Source: Terriglobus albidus | GTDB lineage: Bacteria; Acidobacteriota; Terriglobia; Terriglobales; Acidobacteriaceae | Direction of reading: 5' to 3' | Assembly (NCBI RefSeq): GCF_008000815.1 | Contig: NZ_CP042806.1 | Location: 4,774,001 to 4,838,000, forward strand | Length of the DNA: 64,000 nucleotides | Part shown: one piece after another, positions 9,432 through 18,590 of the stretch | Numbering within the stretch: the first letter of the stretch is position 1 | Layout: every line of letters begins with the position of its first letter | Program-made: the position numbers and the translations under genes | Notes under the pieces: model-generated | Databases searched by the model: none | What the model was told of the DNA's origin: nothing | The model's input: only the letters and a program-made list of their open reading frames with translations

Positions 9432-10742
9432 TTACTGAGTATGCAGTCCCGATTTGGTAATTGCGAGGCGGATCTCGTCTGCCTGCATAAATGTGGCCCA
9501 GATCATCTCGGTACGCAGGTTCTCAGCCATCAGCACGCCGATTCCCTGGTCGATCCCCAGAACATCATCGTTAAACCAGCGAGCCGAGGGCCGCAAGGCG
9601 TCGGTAAACCCGTATCTCCCCCAGGCATCCTTGCCGTAGCGCTCCCGCAGTGACATCAGCACCCGCAGGCATTCCTGGGGTAGAAAGGCCACTGAACCCG
9701 CCGTAGCACACGGCACCACGCTGCCATCGATGTGGCCAAGCGCCGGCGGGCCTCCCCAGGCCTGGTATCCGCGCTGCGAGTCTGAGGCAGTTACACCCCA
9801 GTAGTCGTCGTTGTACCACTGCTTCATCGAAAGACAGAACGCCCTGTGCGCCCTCGTCGCGGAGATGGAGTTATCGAAGTAGTTTGCAAACTTATCGCGC
9901 AGATTGCGGAAGTCGAACCACGCATGCGAGAACTGGTGCGTAAACAGCGGATCAGGCCCACTGATATAGCGAATTCCGGAATAACTCGCAATCGGCCGCC
10001 GAAAATACTGCCAGTAAATGCCATCGATCGGATGGGTGTTCGACCCGATGGCTAACAACACCAGCATCATCAGTTCGCAGTAATGCTGCCAGCGGACAGC
10101 CAGAAAACCGAACTCCGGCGTCCATCCCATGCTGAACTGTGTTTCCTTGTTCAGCATCCAGGGAAAATCCACGCGGTCGTAGATCTTCGTTGCCAGCTCG
10201 GCGATCTGCGGCCCCAGGCCTGATGTGTTCTTGAAGTACTCCCGCGCCATCAGAGCGCCGCACAGAAAGATGCAGGTGTCGATGGAAGAAAGCTCGCATT
10301 TGAAGGCGCGCACTCCCGTCTCCATATCGTTGTAGTGGTAAAAGAAGCCGTGCTCCTGCGGCATCTGCTCCCAGTGGTACTGAAGTGTGTGCAGCACACG
10401 CAGACGAATATCGTTGCGTGGCAGGTAACCGCGCCAGTCAGCGATACACAGTGCCGTCAGACCGAAACCGGTTGCAGCGATGCTGGAGACACGCCGACTC
10501 TCTTTGCCATGAGACGAGGGGATCTGGGCCATGGCGCGATCACGCACCTGACCGGTTTTGTCGCTTGCCTCTTCCCAGAAGTAGCGGCAACCTGCCTGGG
10601 TTAGATCCTCAAGGAACGCATCCTCAGGCGGAGTAAGCTCCCGCTTTTTGGTACTGCCAAATGGGAAGGCTAACGCTGTTTCATTCAGACCCAGTCCTGC
10701 CGCGCCAGCGGCCACCAGTTTCAGCGCATCTCTCCGGTTCAA
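9432..10742 (-). CDS. glucoamylase-family / GH144-like glycoside hydrolase, Tat-exported
   Basis: 436 residues. The N-terminus MNRRDALKLVAAGAAGLG has a twin-arginine motif and a short hydrophobic stretch, so export folded by Tat is likely. The rest matches the glucoamylase/GH144 family ((alpha/alpha)6 barrel, known members act on beta-1,2-glucan): QAGCRYFWEE, SIAATGFGLTALCIA, GFFYHYNDMETG, SSIDTCIFLCGAL, FSMGWTPEFGF, LFTHQFSHAWFDFR, YQAWGGPP and a C-terminal GYDQGIGVLMAEN-like block (here GIDQGIGVLMAEN). Start is TTG at 10742, forming a TTGA overlap with the stop of the GH39 gene. Exact substrate cannot be read from the sequence. Confidence 0.8.
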   Translation of the reverse strand: MNRRDALKLVAAGAAGLGLNETALAFPFGSTKKRELTPPEDAFLEDLTQAGCRYFWEEASDKTGQVRDRAMAQIPSSHGKESRRVSSIAATGFGLTALCIADWRGYLPRNDIRLRVLHTLQYHWEQMPQEHGFFYHYNDMETGVRAFKCELSSIDTCIFLCGALMAREYFKNTSGLGPQIAELATKIYDRVDFPWMLNKETQFSMGWTPEFGFLAVRWQHYCELMMLVLLAIGSNTHPIDGIYWQYFRRPIASYSGIRYISGPDPLFTHQFSHAWFDFRNLRDKFANYFDNSISATRAHRAFCLSMKQWYNDDYWGVTASDSQRGYQAWGGPPALGHIDGSVVPCATAGSVAFLPQECLRVLMSLRERYGKDAWGRYGFTDALRPSARWFNDDVLGIDQGIGVLMAENLRTEMIWATFMQADEIRLAITKSGLHTQ

Positions 10743-12265
10743 CGAATCTCCACCAGCGCCAGGCCCTGCGCCGGAACATGCACCGTCAGCTTGCCGCCAC
10801 GAAGCGCAAGCCTCTCCGGCGGGGCCAGGGCGCCGGCTTTCTTCAGTGCTACGATCTGTGCCTGGGTCGGCGTTGCAGGCCGCCCCATGTCGTCATATGC
10901 CTTCACTACATTGCCGTGGTTAACATCCACACGCCATACTGTCGCGGAGGTCGCCCCCCTGCCCTTCACCACCACCTCGAAGGTTTTTTCGGGGACACCG
11001 TCATAAGTCTCCTGTGTATACGATGCTCCGGTTCCGGCCGGGGGTGCGTAGTTCCACACGGCAATCGCCAGCCCGCCCGATTTCGTTTTTGTCGCCAATA
11101 CATCATCGCTATCCAGTTCCAGGCGGCGATCACCCAGCTTATGCAGCAAAACGAACGCGTTGAAGGCCGGCTTGGGGATTCCACGCTCCGCAAGCAAGCC
11201 AAATCCGCCATAGAACGGCGTCTTCACAACACCTTGCTCCTCAAAGACATCGGAGAAGGTCCAATAGCTCATCACATCGACCAGGCCGTCGCATTGCCGT
11301 ATCGTGTCAGCCAGCCACGGCCCCATGAAGATCGAGTCAGTCACATTCGGCTCGTTGGCGTAACTTGCGTTGTACTCACTCAAGATGAATGGAATATCCG
11401 GATAAGCCGATGCCGCAATCTCGTTGTGCACTTTGCTGACTGCACGACACACCATGCTGTCCCGTGGGATACGCTCCTCTGTCTTGAACACGTCTTTCGC
11501 TGTGTCGTTGGCATAGACATGGCTGGAGACAAAATCCACGGGAACGTTGGCCTGCTTGCAGTGCGCCAGAAACTCGCCGGCGTAAGCGGCCTGTGCCGTG
11601 GACGGACCACCGACGCGGATACGATCGTTCACGCCCTTCAGAGCGCGGGCGGTGTGGTCATAGAGCTCGTAGTAGGTCGGCATGGAAGGCTTGCCACCCC
11701 AGAAGTCGAGGTTCGGCTCGTTCCACACCTCGAAGTACCAGGTCGCCACCTCATCGATGCCGTAGCGCGCGACAAGATGCCTGGCGAAGGCGCGGATCAT
11801 GTCGTCCCACAACGTATAGTCTTTCGGCGGAGAGATGTTCTGCTTGTACCAGAAGGCGTGCAGTTGATTCGGATCAGCCGCCAGCTTCTTCGGCATAAAG
11901 CTCAGCTCCACGAACGGCTTTACTCCGTTCTCCAGCAGACCGTCGTAGATCTGGTCGATGTAGGAGAAGTTGTAGACGGGCTTGCCCTGTGCATCCAGGT
12001 CGAAAAGACCAATCTCATCCATAAAGATGCCGTGCGGACGCACGTAGGTGAAGCCAGTTGCCTTCTTCACCGTCCTCAGGTCTTCGCGATAACTGTCGCG
12101 CAGCGTAAGAATGGCGCGACCGGAGCCGAACATCTCCTCCCAGAAGTGAGGCAGGGGCGTTCCCTGATCTCGGGCATTGATTACGACTTGTTCAAAATCC
12201 TGCGCCGGCATGGACGCGGCAATAGCTAGTACGAGCACCGACAGAGATTGAATCCAGCGACGCAT
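10739..12265 (-). CDS. glycoside hydrolase family 39 (beta-xylosidase-like), secreted
   Basis: 508 residues. A signal peptide (about 1-21, ending SMPA) precedes a (beta/alpha)8 barrel. The family acid/base glutamate is E183 in YFEVWNEPN and the nucleophile E297 in ILSEYNAS; SSHVYAND, SYWTFSDVFEE and the C-terminal beta-sandwich PAQGLALVEI also fit GH39. Start taken at ATG 12265 behind GGGAGG; the ORF to 12337 would add 24 residues with no signal sense and cross the upstream terminator. The stop overlaps the GH144 start (TTGA), so both enzymes are probably made together and act on one exported glycan. Known GH39 substrates are xylosides or iduronides; this one is not determined. Confidence 0.87.
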   Translation of the reverse strand: MRRWIQSLSVLVLAIAASMPAQDFEQVVINARDQGTPLPHFWEEMFGSGRAILTLRDSYREDLRTVKKATGFTYVRPHGIFMDEIGLFDLDAQGKPVYNFSYIDQIYDGLLENGVKPFVELSFMPKKLAADPNQLHAFWYKQNISPPKDYTLWDDMIRAFARHLVARYGIDEVATWYFEVWNEPNLDFWGGKPSMPTYYELYDHTARALKGVNDRIRVGGPSTAQAAYAGEFLAHCKQANVPVDFVSSHVYANDTAKDVFKTEERIPRDSMVCRAVSKVHNEIAASAYPDIPFILSEYNASYANEPNVTDSIFMGPWLADTIRQCDGLVDVMSYWTFSDVFEEQGVVKTPFYGGFGLLAERGIPKPAFNAFVLLHKLGDRRLELDSDDVLATKTKSGGLAIAVWNYAPPAGTGASYTQETYDGVPEKTFEVVVKGRGATSATVWRVDVNHGNVVKAYDDMGRPATPTQAQIVALKKAGALAPPERLALRGGKLTVHVPAQGLALVEIR

Positions 12266-12299
12266 GGTCCTCCCCTTACTTTCTTGGACGCAAAATAAC

Positions 12300-12325
12300 G
12301 CCGCGACGGCAGAAACCGTCGCGGC
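12300..12325 (-). terminator. hairpin terminator after the TonB receptor gene
   Basis: A perfect 10-bp stem (GCCGCGACGG with CCGTCGCGGC) and a 6-base loop lie 20 bases past the stop of the TonB-receptor gene. On the minus strand it is followed by GTTATTTTG, a weak T-rich run. It separates the receptor gene from the GH39-GH144 pair. Confidence 0.65.
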
Positions 12326-12344
12326 ATTGGTTTTCAAAGGTTGG

Positions 12345-15300
12345 CTAGAAGTTGAACCGGCCGGTGAATTCGATTACGCGGGCGCCAAGAGCCCGCTGCG
12401 CGATGCCGAACTGTGGGTTGGAGGTAACTCCATCGGAGCTGATGACATTGGTGATGCTCGCCGGATCGAGGTTGAGCTTGTTGAAGATATTGAAGAAGTC
12501 CGCACGAACGACGAACTTTGCACTGTCCCCAAGAAAGCCCCAATTCGGCAGACCGAAGCCTTTCTGAGCCGACATATCGAGGTTGAAGTATCCAGGACCG
12601 CGGAGGCTGTTGCGCCCAACACCGGGCGCCGGAGGAATTCCCGAGCCTGCGGTGTAATTAGGAATTGTGAAGTAGTTCAGCGCCCCACCACTGTAGTTGC
12701 TGCCGGTCTTGAAGGCGTCGTTGCTTTGGCTGGCGCCTGCTCCGCCCCGATAGCCGCCTGCGCGCAGCGAACTGTAGCCGCTGCCGCTATACACGATATT
12801 GCCGCCATAGTTGGAGTAAAGAGGCTGCCACGGATAACCCGAGTGCCAGTTCATAATGCCGCTGAATTCCCATTTGCCGGCGACCTTCTCCTTCCAGTCA
12901 TTCCCGCGGAAGATAACCGGACGAAAGGTGCCATAGAGCTTGACGTTGTGTTTCACGTCATAGTCCGAGGGGCCGGTGGCAAAACGGATGTCATACGGGT
13001 ACTCGCCGATGTAGTAGTCATTCGATCCGTTATCCATCGACTTCGCATAGCGATACTGCGCATCGATATCGAACATGCGCGAGAAGCGATGATTCAACTC
13101 CACCCATCCTGCATTGAAGTTCGCATTGGCGTCATTCACGTAGAAGTACATGTTCTGGATGCGGGAATCCCGAATGTTTGGGTAATTCCAATTGAGATTC
13201 AACTGGCGTGTGTAGTGCCGGGTAGAGCTTCCCTGGTATCCAACGGTTGCCACCCAGTTCCCGCCAAGCTCCTGACTTGCCGTCAAAGAATAGCCATAGG
13301 TCACAGGAGTCGGCAAAGAGAGTGGGAAGCCAGTCAATGAAAGCGCCGTACCTCCAACAGGCAATCCCTTGGAGTCGAAGGTCTGCCTTGCCGCGGGATT
13401 GGATGGATATCCATCGAAAGACGTCGGACTGCTTGGTGTCTGATACAAGATGCTGCCGCATCCTGTGCGAGCGTTCACATCAGTACACTGCAACGTAAGG
13501 TTTGTAACCAGCGGAGGATTTGCGCGTCCATTCAACGTGATGGCTTCCTGCATACGGTTGTAGCCAATGCCAAAACCACCACGGATGACAAACGGCTTAC
13601 TCCAGGCCATCTTTGGCGTGAAAGCAAAACCAACCTGGGGACCCCAATTGTTCTTGGAGGCTCCGTAAAGATCACCACCAACTCGAATGGAAGCTCCGGT
13701 CAGAAGCGCATTCCCCTGACCAAGAACAACATTGCTGAGGTTGTTGTACTTCTCACGCACCGGCGTGAAGTACTCCCAACGCAGACCGAAGTTGAGCGTT
13801 AGATTCGGCAACGCCTTCCAATCGTCCTGGATAAAGCCCGCCCAGATATTGGAGCGGATGTATTTTTTGTTCGACGTCGGGGAACCGGTTCGAGGATCGA
13901 AATTGCCGCTTTCTTTGTACGGCACGTCGTTCGCGACATCCCAAAGATTGCGGAAGAAGTACTGCGGCCGAGCTGCGCCCGCCTGCACATCGTTGTCCTG
14001 CTCCCAGTAAAGATCTGCCCCCGCCTTGATAGTGTGAGAGCTAATCGTTTTTGTTACGACGTCGCGGAAGTTGTAGGTCGTCTGATAAAAGACTCCAGGC
14101 CCGGGTGCTCCTGCAGGCTGAAGTCCTGTCGCGATGGTTCCCGGCGTATCGGTGGTAAGCGTTGGCAATCCCCATGGTTCCTGCGGGTTCGAGGTTACTT
14201 CGTTGAAGTACCAGCGACTGACATTTCCACGGACTTCATTCACCAGTGTCGGGCTGAAGATATGGTTCCAGAGCAGAGATGCAGAATAGTTCAAACGGCT
14301 CGAATGCCAAAGATTTGCGGAACGAATCGGGCCGTTATAGAAAGTTGAATTGCTGGGGACCCAATATGTCGTATAGGTCAGCAGGTCATGTTGCGTAATC
14401 TGCGCGTCCGCTCTTCCCTGGAACTGCTGAAATGTATTCTGAACCGGGTTTGCGGTTGTGACATTGAAGATATCAGGGGCCCCATCGAATCCACCTCCTA
14501 CACCAGGTGTTCCGCTGCTGACATAGGTTGGATCGGGAGTTCCAAGAGCAGTTGACGTTGGGGAACCTAGATCGAGCCCACCATTCACATTACGGCAGCT
14601 CGCAGATGTAAGACCAATGTCACTGCAGGTTCTCCCATTGATCCCGGTATAGGAGACCCCCATCCCTTTGTAGTTGTACAAGCGCGAACCAATGCCATTT
14701 GCTTTACGGCTGGCGAGGGTCTGGATGTATTGCGGAGTCTCATACCAGTCGTTTCCGTAACTGATGCTGTTATTTCGTAGCGTCTCATAGGAAAAGAAGA
14801 AGAAGAGCTTGTCCTTCCAGATGGGTCCACCGACACTGCCGCCAAATTGATTGAACTTATTGGAGTCGCGCAATGTCTTCGTGTTCGGTCCGTTGTACCG
14901 TTGATAGGCATTCAACCCAGGCCGGTGAAATTTGAAAAAACCGCTACCGTGCCAGCTATTCGAGCCGGCCTTCGACACGACCAGCACCTGCCCACCGCTG
15001 TTGTGTCCGCTCTCGGCATCGTAAGGATTCGCCGAGACACGAACCTCTTTGACGCTCTCTTCGTTCGGTGTGATTACGGCTGCGCCGCCCCACGCGAGGC
15101 TGTTAACCGATACACCATCAACCTGCATGTTATTGGAGATATTGCGGGTGCCATTCGCGCTTACCTGCGCCTGGTTTTCTGTCTGAAAGATGCTGCTCGT
15201 CGTACTCGCTCCGCCTGGACCGGCATTCCCTGGAAGGTTATTGGCGCCGCCAGAGCCGGAACGAGACGAATCGCCATACATGCCGGGAGCAAGCTGCAGT

Positions 15301-15776
15301 AATTGGAACGGATCGCGACCGGTTGATGGCAGCGACTGTATCTGCTCTGTCGAAATTGTTCCACCCACCTGTGCGTTCTGCGTGTTAATCAGTGGCGTCG
15401 CATCGGTCACTTGCACGGTTTCTGTTACAGCGCCGACATGGAGCTTCACATCCAGTCCCGTCGTCACCTCGCCCTGTACCGTAACATTTGAAAGCTGCTC
15501 CTTCACAAACCCCGTTGCTTCCACCGTCAGCATGTAGTTCGAAGGAGCGAGGCGCGAGAAAGAATATGTTCCATCCGCGTTGGAAGTGGTTTGCAGTGTC
15601 CGGTTCGTCGCCTTATCGACCAGTGTGATCTTTGCATTGGGAATCACTGCCCCATCCGGATCAGTCACCGAACCCTGCAGTCCGGCACGATACTGCGCCA
15701 GCACAACGACCGGCACTAACAGCACGAGGGCCACGAGCATGGCCGCGCGCATCATGCATTTCCTGTTGTTCTTCAT
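12345..15776 (-). CDS. Oar-like TonB-dependent outer-membrane receptor with CarboxypepD_reg domain
   Basis: 1,143 residues. A signal peptide (1-27) is followed by a carboxypeptidase regulatory-like beta-sandwich (about 30-115: LQGSVTDPDGAVIPNAKITL, NADGTYSFSRLAPSNYML), a plug domain (about 125-270: IQSLPSTGRDPFQLLQLAPG, NNMQVDGVSVN, SGHNSGGQVLVVSKAGSN) and a barrel that ends ...ARVIEFTGRFNF with a C-terminal phenylalanine. This is the acidobacterial Oar/SusC-like type that takes up oligosaccharides or exports adhesins using TonB. ATG 15776 has GGAGG in front. Its position upstream of the GH39 and GH144 genes suggests the same glycan as substrate; that is inference. Confidence 0.93.
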   Translation of the reverse strand: MKNNRKCMMRAAMLVALVLLVPVVVLAQYRAGLQGSVTDPDGAVIPNAKITLVDKATNRTLQTTSNADGTYSFSRLAPSNYMLTVEATGFVKEQLSNVTVQGEVTTGLDVKLHVGAVTETVQVTDATPLINTQNAQVGGTISTEQIQSLPSTGRDPFQLLQLAPGMYGDSSRSGSGGANNLPGNAGPGGASTTSSIFQTENQAQVSANGTRNISNNMQVDGVSVNSLAWGGAAVITPNEESVKEVRVSANPYDAESGHNSGGQVLVVSKAGSNSWHGSGFFKFHRPGLNAYQRYNGPNTKTLRDSNKFNQFGGSVGGPIWKDKLFFFFSYETLRNNSISYGNDWYETPQYIQTLASRKANGIGSRLYNYKGMGVSYTGINGRTCSDIGLTSASCRNVNGGLDLGSPTSTALGTPDPTYVSSGTPGVGGGFDGAPDIFNVTTANPVQNTFQQFQGRADAQITQHDLLTYTTYWVPSNSTFYNGPIRSANLWHSSRLNYSASLLWNHIFSPTLVNEVRGNVSRWYFNEVTSNPQEPWGLPTLTTDTPGTIATGLQPAGAPGPGVFYQTTYNFRDVVTKTISSHTIKAGADLYWEQDNDVQAGAARPQYFFRNLWDVANDVPYKESGNFDPRTGSPTSNKKYIRSNIWAGFIQDDWKALPNLTLNFGLRWEYFTPVREKYNNLSNVVLGQGNALLTGASIRVGGDLYGASKNNWGPQVGFAFTPKMAWSKPFVIRGGFGIGYNRMQEAITLNGRANPPLVTNLTLQCTDVNARTGCGSILYQTPSSPTSFDGYPSNPAARQTFDSKGLPVGGTALSLTGFPLSLPTPVTYGYSLTASQELGGNWVATVGYQGSSTRHYTRQLNLNWNYPNIRDSRIQNMYFYVNDANANFNAGWVELNHRFSRMFDIDAQYRYAKSMDNGSNDYYIGEYPYDIRFATGPSDYDVKHNVKLYGTFRPVIFRGNDWKEKVAGKWEFSGIMNWHSGYPWQPLYSNYGGNIVYSGSGYSSLRAGGYRGGAGASQSNDAFKTGSNYSGGALNYFTIPNYTAGSGIPPAPGVGRNSLRGPGYFNLDMSAQKGFGLPNWGFLGDSAKFVVRADFFNIFNKLNLDPASITNVISSDGVTSNPQFGIAQRALGARVIEFTGRFNF

Positions 15777-16053
15777 CCTGCCTCCAAAGAAGCGCGTCAG
15801 GAGCCGTCACATTCAGGAGCCGTCCATATTTATGGGGGAGACGGCAAACTTTTCGGTACCTGGCCCGCATTGGTCACACGCCTGGACACACGTCATGTAT
15901 CCGCAGTCCATAGCCGCGCACGTCATCACGCGGTTTCCAATCTGGAAAACCGGCTGGCAGGAAGATGCGAGTCTTGTTAGAAAGGGTTGTCTTTTAAGGG
16001 GATGACTTCAGGGAGAACAGCGGTTAACTACAAGGGAACGCGCTGTCAGCAAT
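15777..16053. promoter_or_regulatory. upstream region of the TonB receptor gene, with direct repeats and a near-palindrome
   Basis: No gene is seen in this stretch. Close to the receptor start are two 12-base direct repeats, TCAGGAGCCGTC, at 15797-15808 and 15813-15824, one and a half helical turns apart. Further out, at 15931-15953, is a near-palindrome CGGTTTCCAATCTGGAAAACCGG with half-sites like those of LacI-type operators. Both could bind a regulator of the receptor gene. I could not place a clear -35/-10 pair. Confidence 0.3.
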
Positions 16054-16169
16054 TAGAGCATTTTCCCTGTTACTGGGTATCCCAGAGGGGCTTGCAGCGG
16101 CGTTTTCATTGCGGAAAACGCCCATCAGATGCGGAAGCCCTACACTGCACCTACAGGAAAAATACTCTA
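16054..16169. repeat. family B palindromic repeat, copy 1, ending in the lepB stop codon
   Basis: 116 bases with terminal inverted repeats: left TAGAGCATTTTCCCTGT, right ACAGGAAAAATACTCTA. Internal hairpins include GGGTATCCC and GCGTTTTC-ATTGC-GGAAAACGC. A nearly identical copy lies at 34781-34891 and a deleted copy beside it. The right-hand CTA (16167-16169) is, on the minus strand, the TAG stop codon of lepB. The element has no ORF and looks like a short non-autonomous palindromic element. Confidence 0.85.
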
Positions 16170-16715
16170 GCGCACTACGCCCATCTGGTCGAAGGGCCAG
16201 AAGACGAGCACAGCTTTACCGTAGATATATTTCCGGCCCACAGCTCCGAAGTCACGGCTGTCGCTCGATACCGAGCGGTGGTCACCCATGACCCAGTAAC
16301 TCTCCGGACCAACGGTCTGCAGCACCACGGAACGCTCATCGCGGAAACGCCCAGGCACATATGGCTCCGGCACGAGATTGCCATTGACATACACGCGGCC
16401 ATGACGAATCTCCAGCGTGTCGCCGGGTAACGCAATGACGCGTTTGATGTAACTCTTCGAAGGATCACGCGGATAGTTGAATACCACCACATCGCCGCGA
16501 TGAATATCACCGACGCGATATGCGACCTTGTTGATGAACAGGCGGTCCTGATCTTCGAGCCGCGGCAGCATTGATGTTCCTTCCACCACGACCGGCTGGT
16601 AAAGGAAGATGATGATAAACGCCGAGATTGCGATGGAGATGACGAAGTCGCGAATCCATCCCGTCACCTGACGGGCGGGCTGCTGCGCTTGGCTCGGTTT
16701 TAGCTCGTCGTGCAT
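16167..16715 (-). CDS. lepB: signal peptidase I
   Basis: 182 residues. A short cytoplasmic N-terminus, one membrane helix (about 23-40, FVISIAISAFIIIFLYQ), then the peptidase S26 fold. The catalytic serine is S48 in EGTSMLPRL and the lysine is K91 in YIKRVIALPGD; box D GRVYVNGNLV and box E MGDHRSVSSDSRDFG are clear. It removes signal peptides from exported proteins at the outer face of the inner membrane. Start taken at ATG 16715, behind AGGTGG; the ORF to 16748 adds only 11 residues. The TAG stop coincides with the edge of a family B repeat. It lies 40 bases after the beta-lactamase-like gene and is probably co-transcribed. Confidence 0.95.
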   Translation of the reverse strand: MHDELKPSQAQQPARQVTGWIRDFVISIAISAFIIIFLYQPVVVEGTSMLPRLEDQDRLFINKVAYRVGDIHRGDVVVFNYPRDPSKSYIKRVIALPGDTLEIRHGRVYVNGNLVPEPYVPGRFRDERSVVLQTVGPESYWVMGDHRSVSSDSRDFGAVGRKYIYGKAVLVFWPFDQMGVVR

Positions 16716-16755
16716 GACCACCTGAAATATTAGACGGGGTGATACCACTAATCTA

Positions 16756-17718
16756 CTACTTCAGGCCCAGTCCCGGTTTCATTTGCCGGGCGTCCAGACC
16801 CTCCGGGGACCATTCCTGCACAATCTCCCGGGCAATTCTGGCAATGGTTCCTTCTCCTTCGTTATCCGTCGTCCAGCTCGTGTCCTTGTTCTGCCAGGTG
16901 AAGATGCTGATCACGATTGGCCCGGATTTAGCCGCCACGATTGCCACATCATTCCGTACAGCATTCAAGGAGCCGGTCTTGCTGGCGATCGCTGACCCGG
17001 CCTCGCTGGAGTCCAGCGTCTCCAGATAACGCGGGATGGTATTGCGGTAGAACTGGTTCCGGAGCATGTTCAGTGCGGTCTGGCAGATAGCCTCGTCCTG
17101 GGGCTGCGACGGTCCCCCGAGGTCGCAGCGGCCGATCTTCTCCATAACCGTCGCCATCTCGTGTGCAGTGGTCTTTCCCAGGCCAAACTTTGGCTGATCC
17201 TCGGGCATGGGCTCCGTTGCAGGCTTCATCACTTTCTTATAGAAGTGCGTGTCTTTCACGCCGAGCGCGTGAATGCGATCATTCACCGCCTTCACGCCGA
17301 AGCGGTCGATCGCCAGGTTGGTGGCCGTGTTGTCACTGAGAATGACCATCAGGGTGAGAACGTCCTTCAGCGTCAATTCCTTGGGCGGATCCATAAAGGT
17401 CAGCACGCCCGAGCCGCTGACAGCATCGCCAGGTTTCAGCACGATCTTTTCGTCCCATTTCGCCTTGCCGTCACGGATCTGCTCCATGGCTTCATACAGC
17501 ATCGTCAGCTTGATAACAGATGCCGTCTGGACAGGTACATCCTCGTCTACTGCAATGACTTTGCCGGTATTGAGCTGCCGCGCGTAAACAGCAACTTTGC
17601 CATGATGAGCCGCGACTAACCCGCGGATGGCTCCGGGGACGTGGTCCTGTGCGTGGGTCAGGGATGTCGTCGCGAGACAGAGGCAGGTCTGAAACCAAAA
17701 TTTCCGGAAGTGAAACAT
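16756..17718 (-). CDS. class A beta-lactamase-like serine hydrolase, exported
   Basis: 320 residues, with a signal peptide (about 1-24, ending LTHAQ). Three catalytic motifs of the family are in order: S67-V-I-K70, S128-D-N130 and K247-T-G249. The omega-loop motif ExxLN that supplies the general base Glu166 in class A enzymes is not evident. The matching stretch reads KKVMKPATEPMPEDQP, so the base may be displaced or missing. It could be a beta-lactamase or a penicillin-binding-type hydrolase. Start taken at 17718 because it gives the signal peptide and follows AAGGTG; the ORF to 17907 runs across the divergent gene's promoter. Divergent from the lipoprotein gene, upstream of lepB. Confidence 0.82.
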   Translation of the reverse strand: MFHFRKFWFQTCLCLATTSLTHAQDHVPGAIRGLVAAHHGKVAVYARQLNTGKVIAVDEDVPVQTASVIKLTMLYEAMEQIRDGKAKWDEKIVLKPGDAVSGSGVLTFMDPPKELTLKDVLTLMVILSDNTATNLAIDRFGVKAVNDRIHALGVKDTHFYKKVMKPATEPMPEDQPKFGLGKTTAHEMATVMEKIGRCDLGGPSQPQDEAICQTALNMLRNQFYRNTIPRYLETLDSSEAGSAIASKTGSLNAVRNDVAIVAAKSGPIVISIFTWQNKDTSWTTDNEGEGTIARIAREIVQEWSPEGLDARQMKPGLGLK

Positions 17719-17827
17719 AAATGGCACCTTAACATAACAAAGGATCAACCAACACTTTCGGGTACTTAGCCATCCAAGCAAAAGTATCGTTCCTTCCAAC
17801 ATGCACGATCGTAAGAAAGGACTTCGT

Positions 17828-18568
17828 ATGTCTCGTTCGTTTTCTCTCGTAGCCACCCTTATTTTGGCCACGGTCGGTTTCACCGGATGCAAGAGCTCAC
17901 AGCCCACGACACCTCCAGGGCAGTCGCCTGACAGCGCCAGCCAGCCCGCAAACAGTCAGCCGGCACCCGCCGGAACAGCAACGGCGCCTTCGGGCACCGC
18001 TGGCAGTTCAGCAGCCCCGCGTGAGGCGCGTGCTCCTCGCCCTGCTGCTCCTGCCGCCCCGGTCGTCACCACGGTGACGGTTCCGGATGGCACCCGGGTT
18101 GGAGTCCGCGTAAACCAGACCATATCCGCCAAAACCTCGAATGTGGGTGACGGATGGAGCGGTGTGCTGAATGCCCCAATCGTCGTCGGTGAGACCACCG
18201 TCTTCCCGCGTGGCACCGAAGTGAGCGGCACTGTGATCGCGGCCAAGGGACAAGGACGTTTCAAGGGCGCGGGCGCTCTCGGAATCGAGCTGAGCGAGAT
18301 CGGTGGAATGCGTGTGTCGTCCTCTCCCTACGAGGTAGCGGTAAAGGGTAAGGGCAAGCGTACTACCGGATTCATCGCCGGCGGCGCCGGTCTGGGCGCC
18401 TTGATCGGTGGCCTGGCGGGCGGCGGTAAAGGAGCCGCGATCGGTGCCGCCTCCGGCGCCGGCGCCGGCACGGCTGGCGCGGCCTTCACCGGAAACAAGG
18501 ATGTAACGATCCCCGCGGAGACCCTTATCAACTTCACCCTTACGGCTCCTCTGACGGTTCGTAAGTAA
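17828..18568 (+). CDS. glycine-zipper lipoprotein
   Basis: 246 residues. Signal MSRSFSLVATLILATVGFTGC with a lipobox-like FTGC, so Cys21 is probably lipidated. Then a Pro/Ala/Ser/Thr-rich linker (about 25-85), a beta-rich domain (TVTVPDGTRVGVRVNQTISA, FPRGTEVSGTVIAAKGQGRF) resembling periplasmic proteins that begin with a DGTxVxVRL strand, and a glycine zipper near the C-terminus (GFIAGGAGLGALIGGLAGGG and onward) able to insert in a membrane. ATG 17828 follows AAGGA with a 6-base spacer. Function unknown; an envelope-structural role is reasonable. Confidence 0.75.
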   Translation: MSRSFSLVATLILATVGFTGCKSSQPTTPPGQSPDSASQPANSQPAPAGTATAPSGTAGSSAAPREARAPRPAAPAAPVVTTVTVPDGTRVGVRVNQTISAKTSNVGDGWSGVLNAPIVVGETTVFPRGTEVSGTVIAAKGQGRFKGAGALGIELSEIGGMRVSSSPYEVAVKGKGKRTTGFIAGGAGLGALIGGLAGGGKGAAIGAASGAGAGTAGAAFTGNKDVTIPAETLINFTLTAPLTVRK

Positions 18569-18590
18569 GTAGTCAGGACTGGAAACCAAT

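Noticed and set aside
10661-12229. 522-codon open frame opposite the GH39 gene
   Set aside because: Antisense to a GH39 enzyme with both catalytic glutamates; rich in His and Arg with no recognisable motif.
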